In this document: one piece after another, positions 43,720-51,843 of the stretch | Layout of the letters: every line of letters starts with the position of its first letter | Position numbering within the stretch: position 1 is the stretch's first letter | Origin: GCA-001735895 sp964651385 | Lineage (GTDB): Bacteria > Pseudomonadota > Gammaproteobacteria > GCA-001735895 | Direction: 5' to 3' | Assembly (NCBI GenBank): GCA_964651385.1 | Contig: CAZYYM010000001.1 | Coordinates: 62,001 to 126,000 of the forward strand | DNA length: 64,000 bases | Notes under the pieces: model-generated | Databases searched by the model: none | The model's input: the letters and a program-made list of their open reading frames with translations, nothing else | What the model was told of the DNA's origin: nothing | Made by a program: the position numbers and the translations under genes

Positions 43720-43978
43720 CAGCTTCCTGCGTGCCGATGACGACGTCAGTTCGGCTCAAATTCGTCACATGGTTGAAAACGGTGAAATACTTCCCCTGCA
43801 ATCCATCATGAGGCAGTACCCAGCTCAGATTTATGGCAAGTTACTCGACCTGGAAGTTAAATGGGAACGCCAGAAACTGGCTTACGAACTGGAATTCCTT
43901 CGCGCCGATGGCAAAGTTATTGAGCTGAAAATTGATGCTCGAAATGGGCAGTTACTCGAACGGGAGATAGAAGATTGA
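43673..43978 (+). CDS. PepSY-domain protein, exported
   Basis: This 101-residue protein has a signal peptide (MKIAYLFLALVLGTISSFLRA) followed by a PepSY domain. SAQIRHMVENGEILPLQSIMRQYP begins the domain and IDARNGQLLEREI ends it, the strand-ending pattern of the fold. PepSY domains are linked to inhibition of proteases or sensing of the periplasmic state. It overlaps the start of the response regulator by 4 bp. I chose the ATG at 43673 for the signal peptide; a longer frame starts at 43637. Confidence 0.82.
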   Translation: MKIAYLFLALVLGTISSFLRADDDVSSAQIRHMVENGEILPLQSIMRQYPAQIYGKLLDLEVKWERQKLAYELEFLRADGKVIELKIDARNGQLLEREIED

Positions 43979-44637
43979 AGTTGCTGCTAGCCGAAGACGA
44001 CATCCAGCTGGTCGAGTTTTTACGACCCAAATTACAGCATTCAGGATATACCGTGGAATGGGCCGATAATGGCATTGACGCCGAATTTCTGGCGTTTGAG
44101 GAAAATTTCGATGGTATTATTCTCGATCTGGGCTTACCCCTAAAACCGGGCCTTGAGGTATTAATAAACTGGCGGCAGCGGAGTATGACCACACCGGTAG
44201 TAGTTTTGACTGCTCGCGATTCCTGGCAGGAGCGCGTCGATGGATTGAAAGCAGGCGCTGACGATTACCTCGGCAAACCGTTCCACTTTGAAGAACTGTC
44301 TGCGCGCTTGCAGGCCATATTGCGACGCCGTTTTGGGCACTTGGATAATATTCTGGAATTTCATAACCTCAGGCTTGATCTCGACAATCAAACCATGACT
44401 TCTCCCCGGGGCGAAAAACACCAACTCACGGCTATCGAATTCCGTCTGTTGCGCCATTTGATGTTAAACACCAATAAAATTATTTCTAAAACGGAATTAA
44501 GCGAACATGTTTACGAAGAAGAGCAGCTCAAGGACAGCAATGTCATCGAGGTTTACATTAATCGTTTGCGTAGCCATCTGGGAAGATCATGGATCAAAAC
44601 CTTTCGAGGTCAAGGTTACCGGCTTTCGGAGCCTTAA
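43975..44637 (+). CDS. OmpR-family response regulator (PmrA/QseB-like)
   Basis: This 220-residue response regulator has a receiver domain with phosphoacceptor Asp51 (IILDLGLP), acidic pocket EDD (residues 7-9), and a conserved Lys in GKPFHFEEL. A C-terminal winged-helix domain follows (about 125-220, with HQLTAIEFRLLRHLM and IEVYINRLRSHL). The start is a TTG with 4-bp overlap to the PepSY gene. Its DNA-binding domain belongs to the group that recognises direct-repeat boxes, and such a box is present upstream of the operon. Confidence 0.93.
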   Translation: MKLLLAEDDIQLVEFLRPKLQHSGYTVEWADNGIDAEFLAFEENFDGIILDLGLPLKPGLEVLINWRQRSMTTPVVVLTARDSWQERVDGLKAGADDYLGKPFHFEELSARLQAILRRRFGHLDNILEFHNLRLDLDNQTMTSPRGEKHQLTAIEFRLLRHLMLNTNKIISKTELSEHVYEEEQLKDSNVIEVYINRLRSHLGRSWIKTFRGQGYRLSEP

Positions 44638-44816
44638 ACCTGGAAACCCCAGTTGGATCACTAAAGAATGCACACACACTTGACACATCGAAATACCGCA
44701 TCACCGGGAAATCTGATAGCCGGATTGTCACCAATAAGGTGACGACGTATTCCACAAACCACCAGGCACATCAATATCTTGCACATTATTTTTGCGGCCG
44801 GCTGAAGTTTCCAGGT
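44638..44816. mobile_element. MITE-like element between response regulator and histidine kinase
   Basis: A 179-bp segment is bounded by a perfect 10-bp inverted repeat: ACCTGGAAAC at 44638-44647 and GTTTCCAGGT at 44807-44816. It extends by one base on each side to 11 bp. Similarity continues imperfectly inward for about 30 bp. TAA lies just outside both ends (44635-44637 and 44817-44819) and may be a 3-bp target duplication; the left copy is also the stop codon of the regulator. A hairpin, GTCACC-N5-GGTGAC (44727-44743), lies near the middle. No coding capacity. Alternatively it could be a large intercistronic hairpin. Confidence 0.5.
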
Positions 44817-44832
44817 TAACTCAGATAAGGCA

Positions 44833-46137
44833 ATGTATTCTCTCAAGAAAACAATCACTCGAAACCTAATAATCAATATGATTGCGGTAATGCTTGGCCT
44901 GTTAGTCATACTCTATTTTTCAATGCAACAAATACTGCAGGACTATATTTTGACGAGATTACGGGCTGATACCGAAAGCCTGGTCAGCGTCGCCCAGCTC
45001 GATCAAAATAAAACCTGGAGTGTAAACCCGACACAAATGTCGACGGTCTATGACCGTGTAAAGTCCGGTCATTACTACCGTCTCAGTACAGAAAGGCAAA
45101 CCATTACTTCCCGTTCGTTATTCGACGTTGTAATGCCGATGCCAAGTAGTCCGTTAGTTAAATCAGGGCATTACCTGGCCCAGGGGCCAGGCCATGAAGT
45201 CTGGTTGGTCCGCTATCAGCAGGTGAATAAAAATAGCCAGCTCGTCAATATCTGGATAGCTGAAAATATAACTCCGCTACGACAACAATTAATTCGATAT
45301 TCGGCCTATGCCGTTATCCTGCTACTGATAACAACTTCGATACTTATATATCTACAGCGGCGAACGCTGGAACGCTCGTTTCGTATCTTCGAAGACCTAC
45401 GTCAAAATCTATCCTCGGTACGCCATAGAGAAATTGAAAAAACTGGCCTGCAGGTGCCCTGGGAAATTATGCCACTGGTGAATGAAATCGAAATTCTGGT
45501 CGATCAGTTACGAAATCGAATCAATCGAACCCGTCATGCTATCGGCAATCTTGCCCATGAACTAAAGCGACCGATACAGCTACTATCGCTACAACAGGAA
45601 TTGGATGGCAGTAGTGATCAGATTAAACCACTTCTGGAAATACGCGCGATACTGGAGCGCGAGCTAAAAAGGGCAAAGATTTCGGGATCCCAGGGCGCCG
45701 GGGGTACATTTAATATAAATGAAGAACTGCCTTATATGATCAACATACTGGCCAAAATTTATCCTCTAATCGAAATCAAATTTGAAAATACAGAAAGCAT
45801 TCAAACACTCGATTTGGACAGGGATGATATGCTCGAGTTGACAGGAAATATACTCGACAATGCCTGTAAATTTGCCTCGCATTTAGTCAGGCTTCAAATC
45901 GTTACTATCGAGCAATCAATAAAATTAATTTTTGACGATGATGGTCGAGGCATCGAGCAGACAGATATCGAAGCCGTAAAAAAGCGTGGTGTGCGGCTCG
46001 ATGAAAGCCACGAAGGACATGGCTTAGGTCTCAGTATTTGCCGGGATATTATCAAGAGTTATTACGGTGATATGTCGTTTACCTCATCGCCGATGGGAGG
46101 CCTACGGGTTAGCGTCACAATACCCCTGAAATCTTAA
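44833..46137 (+). CDS. Sensor histidine kinase of the cytochrome operon
   Basis: This 434-residue membrane kinase has two N-terminal transmembrane helices (about residues 12-32 and 158-173) flanking a periplasmic sensor loop. A HAMP-like linker follows, then the phosphoacceptor His242 in the segment NLAHELKRPIQLL. The ATP-binding domain includes NILDNACKFA (N box), DDDGRGIEQ (G1) and GHGLGLSICRDIIKSYYG (G2). It should phosphorylate the regulator upstream. The two genes are separated by an unusual 195-bp insertion-like gap where such pairs usually overlap. Confidence 0.93.
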   Translation: MYSLKKTITRNLIINMIAVMLGLLVILYFSMQQILQDYILTRLRADTESLVSVAQLDQNKTWSVNPTQMSTVYDRVKSGHYYRLSTERQTITSRSLFDVVMPMPSSPLVKSGHYLAQGPGHEVWLVRYQQVNKNSQLVNIWIAENITPLRQQLIRYSAYAVILLLITTSILIYLQRRTLERSFRIFEDLRQNLSSVRHREIEKTGLQVPWEIMPLVNEIEILVDQLRNRINRTRHAIGNLAHELKRPIQLLSLQQELDGSSDQIKPLLEIRAILERELKRAKISGSQGAGGTFNINEELPYMINILAKIYPLIEIKFENTESIQTLDLDRDDMLELTGNILDNACKFASHLVRLQIVTIEQSIKLIFDDDGRGIEQTDIEAVKKRGVRLDESHEGHGLGLSICRDIIKSYYGDMSFTSSPMGGLRVSVTIPLKS

Positions 46138-46192
46138 ACGGCCGGATTCACTATCGTTAATATCCGTCAATTAACTTTGATCCATAGCGCTA

Positions 46193-47626
46193 TCATTCAA
46201 ACTTGCCTTGTACCCAATACGACAATTGATCAAGCAATTTCAGTTCCCGACCACCCTGCTGACCCTGTGACAGGGTCAGCAGAAGTTGCTGGAATTGATC
46301 CAGTGTTAATTCAGTACCATATTCGCCATCTACCAGTCGACTTTGACAAAACTTTCGCCAGCGCAATGCTTCATTGTCATTCAGACTCCCCGGGAAATTA
46401 CGGGCACGGTAACGGAAAAGCAGGGTATTCAATCGCGCATCCCGAAAGCTGTTCTCAGTCCATTCCGCCAGTTGTTCAGGGCTTGCTGCCAATAGTTGAT
46501 TACAGGTCAATCTGTCCTGTTGTGAGATGAATCCGTCGTATAATGCGCGGTCTGCGTCGATGGTTTCGAACGCTTTCGGTGCTTTATAAACTTCCGTCAG
46601 GCGACCAATCAACCCAGGTTCGGACATCAACAAATTGCGATATTCATTGATGAGATCCCAGTCAATAAACCATTTATTTGCTTGTTCGGCATTCAACGTT
46701 GAAACTGGCGCCAGTGCTGGTGATTTATTTAAATGTACACCTTTTAGCGGCAGGCGCTGCTCACCCTCGGCTAAATCGACTGTTTTTGTATAAAGCTTTT
46801 GCTGAATTTCTTCGACGCTGAGTTGCAGCAATGACTGAGGATTAAAGCGCAGGTTATAACAGATAATTTCATTACTATTTACTGGATGCCTGAGCAAAGG
46901 TATAACTGGCGCAAGGCAACCCTGTTCAACAGGAAACATGCCGCTCACATGCAATATAACTTCGGCTCGGGCTGGATTAAGCAGCTCAGACGCGCGTTTC
47001 TTATTGCGAAGCTTAAAATAGAAATCAAATAAACGTGGCTGCTTTGATTTGACGAGCCGGGTAACTGCGATTGTTGCCTTGACATCCACCAACGCATCGT
47101 GTGCACCAACTTGATCAATATGATTTGCTGCAGCCAAATCGGTGAGTTTAAAACTGGTAACACCATGGTCATTTTGCGGCCAGTTGATTCCCTCAGGTCT
47201 CAGCGCATGGGTTAATCGCATTAAATCCAGCACGTCCCAGCGGCTATTGCTGTTTTGCCAGCTATAAGCATAGGGGTCGATAAAATTTCGGTAGAAACCG
47301 AATCGCGTGATTTCGTCATCAAAGCGGATATTATTGTATCCGACGATGCAACTGCCGGGTCGAGAAAACTCTGCGTGAATATGCCCAAAAAACTCGGCTT
47401 CGGCCACCCCTTCGGCGCTGGCATGCTGTGGCGTGATACCTGTAACGAGAACTGCCTCGGGATGCGGCAGGAAATCCGGCGTGGGTTGCGCGTAAATCAT
47501 TAGGGAATCACCGATTTGATGTAGATTTTCATCGGTACGAATACCGGCAAACTGGGCAGGGCGATCTACCCGTGGATTGGCGCCCCATGTTTCGTAGTCA
47601 TGCCAGTAAAAGCTTGCCTCGACCAT
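46193..47626 (-). CDS. sbcB: Exodeoxyribonuclease I
   Basis: SbcB is a processive 3'-5' single-strand DNA exonuclease used in mismatch repair and recombination. The 477-residue sequence begins VEASFYWHDYETWGANPRVDRPAQFAGIRT, with the DEDD-family Asp and Glu in HDYETWG. It continues with GYNNIRFDDEITRFGFYRNF and HDALVDVKATIAV, then the SH3-like and C-terminal domains. Length is typical (E. coli 475). A perfect 12-bp inverted repeat lies in the last 90 bp of the gene. It is convergent with the histidine kinase gene. Confidence 0.95.
   Translation of the reverse strand: MVEASFYWHDYETWGANPRVDRPAQFAGIRTDENLHQIGDSLMIYAQPTPDFLPHPEAVLVTGITPQHASAEGVAEAEFFGHIHAEFSRPGSCIVGYNNIRFDDEITRFGFYRNFIDPYAYSWQNSNSRWDVLDLMRLTHALRPEGINWPQNDHGVTSFKLTDLAAANHIDQVGAHDALVDVKATIAVTRLVKSKQPRLFDFYFKLRNKKRASELLNPARAEVILHVSGMFPVEQGCLAPVIPLLRHPVNSNEIICYNLRFNPQSLLQLSVEEIQQKLYTKTVDLAEGEQRLPLKGVHLNKSPALAPVSTLNAEQANKWFIDWDLINEYRNLLMSEPGLIGRLTEVYKAPKAFETIDADRALYDGFISQQDRLTCNQLLAASPEQLAEWTENSFRDARLNTLLFRYRARNFPGSLNDNEALRWRKFCQSRLVDGEYGTELTLDQFQQLLLTLSQGQQGGRELKLLDQLSYWVQGKFE
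46256..46282. repeat. Perfect 12-bp inverted repeat inside the 3' end of sbcB
   Basis: CTGCTGACCCTG (46256-46267) and CAGGGTCAGCAG (46271-46282) pair perfectly with a 3-nt loop. It lies within coding sequence, near the C-terminus, in a stretch encoding SQGQQ residues. No T-run follows on either strand. Confidence 0.85.
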
Positions 47627-47644
47627 CAATCCCTTTCCCTAATA

Positions 47645-47746
47645 TCAAATTTTCCGCATGCTCCAGACAAAAGCCTCTCCCGCATGCGCTGAAATCGCCA
47701 AACTAAAAGTTATAGCCAAAATTACAAATTTAATCACTTTAGTCAT
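47645..47746 (-). CDS. Tiny exported peptide ORF (33 residues)
   Basis: A 33-codon frame between sbcB and the aminotransferase gene encodes a textbook signal peptide (MTKVIKFVILAITFSLAISA), then HAGEAFVWSMRKI. The likely cleavage after AHA leaves an 11-residue peptide, GEAFVWSMRKI. An AAAGGAA Shine-Dalgarno-like sequence lies about 7 nt upstream of the ATG. No homologue is recognised. It could be a real secreted peptide or the broken start of a longer exported gene. Confidence 0.45.
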   Translation of the reverse strand: MTKVIKFVILAITFSLAISAHAGEAFVWSMRKI

Positions 47747-47816
47747 CCTAGTTTCCTTTACAAATTCAGATCAGCTCAAAAAATAACCGGTAATAATTGA
47801 CTGGCCAAATAACACA

Positions 47817-49169
47817 CTACTCACCAAACACATCCACAACGGAATCACGAACCGCGTCCACCAGATCATCCAGCGTGGATTCATTCGAAGTTATAGGTGG
47901 CGCGATACAAACCACTTCACTACGCATCCGCGTAAACAGTCCGTGGTTTATCATAGCTTTGGTCATTTTTGCACCAACGCCCCACTCTGCAGGATATAAA
48001 CCTTTACTGGCTTTATCTTCCACGAGTTCGATACCACACATCATTCCTTTACCGCGAACATCACCAACGTGGGGATGACCGTCCAGTGACGAGTGCAACT
48101 TATCCAATAAATAATCACCCTTGGTTGCCGCCTGACCGGCAAAATCCTCCTCTTCTATTATATCGATCATTGCCAGTGCCACCGCGCAAGTGGTTGGGTG
48201 GCCACTATAGGTGTAAGCGTGCATCCAGGGTTTGTCGGCATTTTCCAAAGTAATCGCAATTTCATCGGTAATACCGATACCACCCAGAGGCACATAACCC
48301 GAGGTAATCGCCTTGGCAAATTGCACCAAATCGGGTTGAATACCGTAGTGATCCAAAGCAAATAATTGCCCGGTGCGCCCAAATCCAGTGATGACTTCGT
48401 CGGCAACCAGCAAAACCTCATATTGGTCGCAGATTTCGCGAATGCGTGGAAAATAATCATCTGGTGCGATCAGAACGCCACCTGCGCCTTGCACCGGTTC
48501 TGCGATAAACATCGCAATATTTTCAGGCCCCTGCCTTAATATCTCCTTTTCCAGTTCATTCGCAGCAGCAATACCCGGCGACGAACCATCCTCGGGTTTG
48601 GGATAGCGGTACTTATCTGGCGACGGGATGTGACTAAAACCCGGTATACGCGGTTCAAACGCGGCCCAGTAGCCGGCAATTCCAGTGGCGCACATGGCGG
48701 CGAAGGTGACACCGTGATATCCCCAGAGTCGGCTAATTACCTGAGTTTTCGACGGCTTGCCTTTGGCCTTCCAGTAAGATCGTGCGAGTTTGATATTACT
48801 GTCGGTTGCTTCCCCCCCGCCCGAGGTAAAATAAAAATGGTTAATATCCCGGTAACAAATATTTGATAATCGCTCCGCCAGTTCGATTGCTGGCACATTC
48901 GAACTACCGGCATAACTTGAACAAAATGCGAGTTCCTGCATTTGTTTCGCGGCCGCGTCGACCAGTTCCCGACGACCGTGCCCTGCATTAACATTCCACA
49001 GACAGGAAAGTCCATCAATAAACCGGCTACCATCGGCATCAATCAAATAAGAGCCTTCGGCTTTTACCCAAACTTTTCCGCTAGACTGCCCCGCACTGTG
49101 GTGAAGCGGATGGATCATATGTGCCTGATCTTTCTCTATTAGAGCGGCATTCTGGATGGTTGTTTTCAT
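47817..49169 (-). CDS. Class III PLP-dependent aminotransferase
   Basis: This 450-residue omega-aminotransferase of fold type I shows GLSCLWNVNAGHGRRELVDAA, YFTSGGGEATDSNIKLAR, and VADEVITGFGRTG (Asp for the PLP pyridine nitrogen). QFAKAITSGYVPLGG carries the PLP lysine, and GHPTTCAVALAM follows. The pattern fits the putrescine/beta-alanine/omega-amino acid:pyruvate transaminase group (SpuC/Pta-like) rather than ArgD, HemL or BioA. The amine substrate is not determined. It stands alone, with 415 bp upstream. Confidence 0.88.
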   Translation of the reverse strand: MKTTIQNAALIEKDQAHMIHPLHHSAGQSSGKVWVKAEGSYLIDADGSRFIDGLSCLWNVNAGHGRRELVDAAAKQMQELAFCSSYAGSSNVPAIELAERLSNICYRDINHFYFTSGGGEATDSNIKLARSYWKAKGKPSKTQVISRLWGYHGVTFAAMCATGIAGYWAAFEPRIPGFSHIPSPDKYRYPKPEDGSSPGIAAANELEKEILRQGPENIAMFIAEPVQGAGGVLIAPDDYFPRIREICDQYEVLLVADEVITGFGRTGQLFALDHYGIQPDLVQFAKAITSGYVPLGGIGITDEIAITLENADKPWMHAYTYSGHPTTCAVALAMIDIIEEEDFAGQAATKGDYLLDKLHSSLDGHPHVGDVRGKGMMCGIELVEDKASKGLYPAEWGVGAKMTKAMINHGLFTRMRSEVVCIAPPITSNESTLDDLVDAVRDSVVDVFGE

Positions 49170-49584
49170 TCGTAGATATCTCCGCGTATGTCGAATTCAA
49201 TGTTTGGAGACGCATTATAGGCCGGCTTATCGTCTGGTTGAAATAAAAACTGTGGTCAGCCCGAGTCACCGAATGTTAAAACACTGGCTTAATGATATTT
49301 CTGTCAACTGCAAAGGCGCCTGGTTCGAACATTACCCTAATGAAATTCAATCTACTGGTTAGTGATAGCTTCCGGACAGGCGCATGGTCGAAGCTCCTCT
49401 GATAGTTCCAGACAAGTTACTTCGGTAGATCTCCGCAATAGTTTGCGCTGGTTTTTTTGATCAACGCTCTGCGTTGAATAGATCGCATTTGGCCAAACAA
49501 AATCAGCAGTATCCGATCGATTCAAGGCAAAACTCGGATTTGGGCTACACTCAGATTTATGGACCGTTTCAAAAATAGCAAGCT
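49170..49584. other. Divergent intergenic region with a 17-bp palindrome
   Basis: This 415-bp region separates the aminotransferase from the rightward M15-like gene and holds no supportable gene. TCAACGC-TCT-GCGTTGA (49461-49477) has perfect 7-bp arms, about 108 bp before the downstream start. It could be an operator or a weak hairpin; no T-run follows the second arm. Confidence 0.45.
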
Positions 49585-50808
49585 ATGCGTCAAATATTAC
49601 GACTGCTAATCATAGTCGTATCAATCTCCTCAAATATTGCCCTTGCGACCGAAGAGGGACTGAGTGTATTTACCTCCGATAATCCGGAAAGTAATATTCT
49701 CCATTCATTCATCGTGGTGCCCTACAGATATGAGATTCCGCAAGGCATTAACAAACAGGCAAAACAGCCTGTGCTAAAAAAACAGGCGCCGTTTCGTATC
49801 GAAATTCTTGATAAAATCAACGACGACCAGAAAACTCAATGGTCCATTACCATTGCCAAAAATTCTTTTGGGCGAATTCGCGTTCGCTCAGATTATTCCG
49901 GTAAGAAAAAAGTTGGGCCAATCAGTACCAATTGGACTTCTTACAGACTCGATCGGCATGTTAAGAATCGTCATATCCTGTTGTTTCAGCCCCGCCAGCA
50001 AAAACATCTCTCTCGTATCTACAAAAAAGGCAACCCGGTTTCATCCCAGGGTGTCAGCCATGGTGGTGGAACTGAATCGATCGATATTGAAGGCAGAAAT
50101 CCACGGCTCACTTATGAGGTTGAAGCCCGAATTCTGGACGCTAATAATCAAATCATTAAACGTTATAAAACCATCTTGCAAATGGATAATAAGGATATGA
50201 TTCGGCAGGAATATATAAACCATTACAGAATTCCGCGTTCAACCGAGGGGGAAGCAGGTAAATTACCCGTGCCATCCCGTGATGAAATTAAACTTGTACC
50301 GCACATCCCTCTAGGTTATGTCGGTAACACTCTGACCGAAAGCGGTTACAAATTAATCATTGAAGATGGCGCTATCGAGCTGTCAAAATTAGTTCTCGAT
50401 GCTTACGAGAGAATGAAAAAATTTTATCGTACGCAGGGTAATGAATTCAAAGACCTAAATGGCATTCCTGTATCAATTCCAGACAGTCAACTTTGGCTGA
50501 GTAGTGGCTGGCGGAACCCTGAACGCAACGAATGGTTTAGTAGCGCACTCAACGGAGCGCACCAGCTTGGTACCGCACTGGACTTAATGCCCAACGAGAT
50601 ACCGAGGAAAAAACAGGCGGCAATTGTATACTGGGTTTTATGGAAGGCGGTTGAATCTATTCCAGATCAACACCGGATTTTTGCCCAGCTGGAAGCGCTT
50701 ACCGTACCGATTCGCCCAGCCAGTTTTAAACTCGATATTGAACCCAGAAACGGTATTCCCGATGCTTTCGATAAAGCCGATCACCTGCACGTCAACCTGG
50801 TCAAATGA
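49585..50808 (+). CDS. Exported protein with C-terminal M15-like (D-Ala-D-Ala carboxypeptidase-type) domain
   Basis: This 407-residue protein has a signal peptide (QILRLLIIVVSISSNIALA). The N-terminal half (about residues 30-260) is a beta-rich region of unknown family. The C-terminal part has SSGWRNPERNEWFSSALNGAHQLGTALDLMPNE and ends FDKADHLHVNLV. The GxRNP...NGxHQLGxALDL and late HxH resemble the zinc-binding pattern of peptidase family M15/VanY-like D,D-carboxypeptidases. It overlaps the next gene by 4 bp. The enzyme activity is inferred from the motif only. Confidence 0.7.
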   Translation: MRQILRLLIIVVSISSNIALATEEGLSVFTSDNPESNILHSFIVVPYRYEIPQGINKQAKQPVLKKQAPFRIEILDKINDDQKTQWSITIAKNSFGRIRVRSDYSGKKKVGPISTNWTSYRLDRHVKNRHILLFQPRQQKHLSRIYKKGNPVSSQGVSHGGGTESIDIEGRNPRLTYEVEARILDANNQIIKRYKTILQMDNKDMIRQEYINHYRIPRSTEGEAGKLPVPSRDEIKLVPHIPLGYVGNTLTESGYKLIIEDGAIELSKLVLDAYERMKKFYRTQGNEFKDLNGIPVSIPDSQLWLSSGWRNPERNEWFSSALNGAHQLGTALDLMPNEIPRKKQAAIVYWVLWKAVESIPDQHRIFAQLEALTVPIRPASFKLDIEPRNGIPDAFDKADHLHVNLVK

Positions 50809-51674
50809 AACCCCTAATTCGCCTCTTTCTGCTCTATTTACTGCCGATTTCATTACTACAGGCTGAGTCTAATTTTGAAGACACCTACGGAATTCCGGCC
50901 AATCAGAATTATAGCGCACTCGCTGATCAGGTAGTTGCCAACCGTTTTGATGAGTCGACATTATCACTGCTGCAAAAGTTGACTCGCCTGGAAAATCTTC
51001 AGGCGCGAATTGAGGTGAAATTAAGCCGATATCCCGATGACCCATTAATCTGGTTTCTCTCGGGCCTCAATCAGAACAACCTGGCTGAGGTTAAGTACCT
51101 GACCATATTAAACAGTGTCGGCCAACACAGCGCAGCGAACAATATTGATGTATCGAACTACAACATTGCGCGCAGTCGCGCCTATGACAATGCAATCCGG
51201 CTCGACGATCCACAACCCCATCAATTGTCATCTTCAATCTACGCCACGATGGGGTATGGACTGAGTAACCGGCAAAAAATTAAAACCTATAGCCGGGAAC
51301 TGGAACTCGGTAACCCAGCTGAAAACGAAAGCAACGAATGGTTCCTGCACTGGGCAAAAATTGACGCCCTGGTACACGAGAAAAAACTCGACGAAGCGCA
51401 GCAGGCGCTCGCGGAATTAAAAAAATTGTTGCAGGAAAAGAAGATAACCTCGTCACCCTATACGAGTATCGTAGAACGCGCCGAATCTCAGGTCACAAAG
51501 GAAATTACGACCGCTGATAAGCGTAACTCAAAGGCCCCAGGCCGAGCCAAATCCAAAATGGTCGACGATGAAAATAATAAACCCTGGGACTGGAAAACCT
51601 GGTTGCTCATAAGTTTCGGATTTTTCACCTTTAGCTTCGTATTGGGTGCAGCTATATTTTTTCGTCGAGGCTGA
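50805..51674 (+). CDS. Uncharacterised exported protein with C-terminal TM, coupled to the M15-like gene
   Basis: This 289-residue protein has a signal peptide (IRLFLLYLLPISLLQA), a helical repeat-like body, a charged region with EKKLDEAQQALAELKKLLQEKKI (about residues 188-210), and a C-terminal transmembrane segment (about 265-286) ending FFRRG. The helical body may be TPR-like, as suggested by the alternating aromatic/aliphatic pattern, but I cannot confirm a repeat. It overlaps the preceding gene by 4 bp, so the two probably act together at the envelope. Confidence 0.7.
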   Translation: MKPLIRLFLLYLLPISLLQAESNFEDTYGIPANQNYSALADQVVANRFDESTLSLLQKLTRLENLQARIEVKLSRYPDDPLIWFLSGLNQNNLAEVKYLTILNSVGQHSAANNIDVSNYNIARSRAYDNAIRLDDPQPHQLSSSIYATMGYGLSNRQKIKTYSRELELGNPAENESNEWFLHWAKIDALVHEKKLDEAQQALAELKKLLQEKKITSSPYTSIVERAESQVTKEITTADKRNSKAPGRAKSKMVDDENNKPWDWKTWLLISFGFFTFSFVLGAAIFFRRG

Positions 51675-51690
51675 TGCATACGATGCATAC
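51673..51690. repeat. Tandem 9-bp repeat GATGCATAC x2
   Basis: GATGCATAC occurs twice in tandem at 51673-51681 and 51682-51690, right at the stop of the preceding gene. A similar third unit, AAGGCATCC, follows. No function is assigned. Confidence 0.8.
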
Positions 51691-51843
51691 AAGGCATCCG
51701 GGTTAATAGGTGATAGTTACCGGAGCCCTTATGCAGCTTATAGCCTACTTGGACTAACTGGGCTAATATAACCACTATAGAAAGCCGATTTTTGACTATA
51801 CATTAGATTCACCACTTAAGTTCTATGGCGCCGCGGAAATAAA

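Noticed and set aside
44661..44909. Leftward 82-residue frame in the regulator-kinase gap
   Set aside because: It overlaps the kinase start and the inverted-repeat element; no start signal or coding bias.
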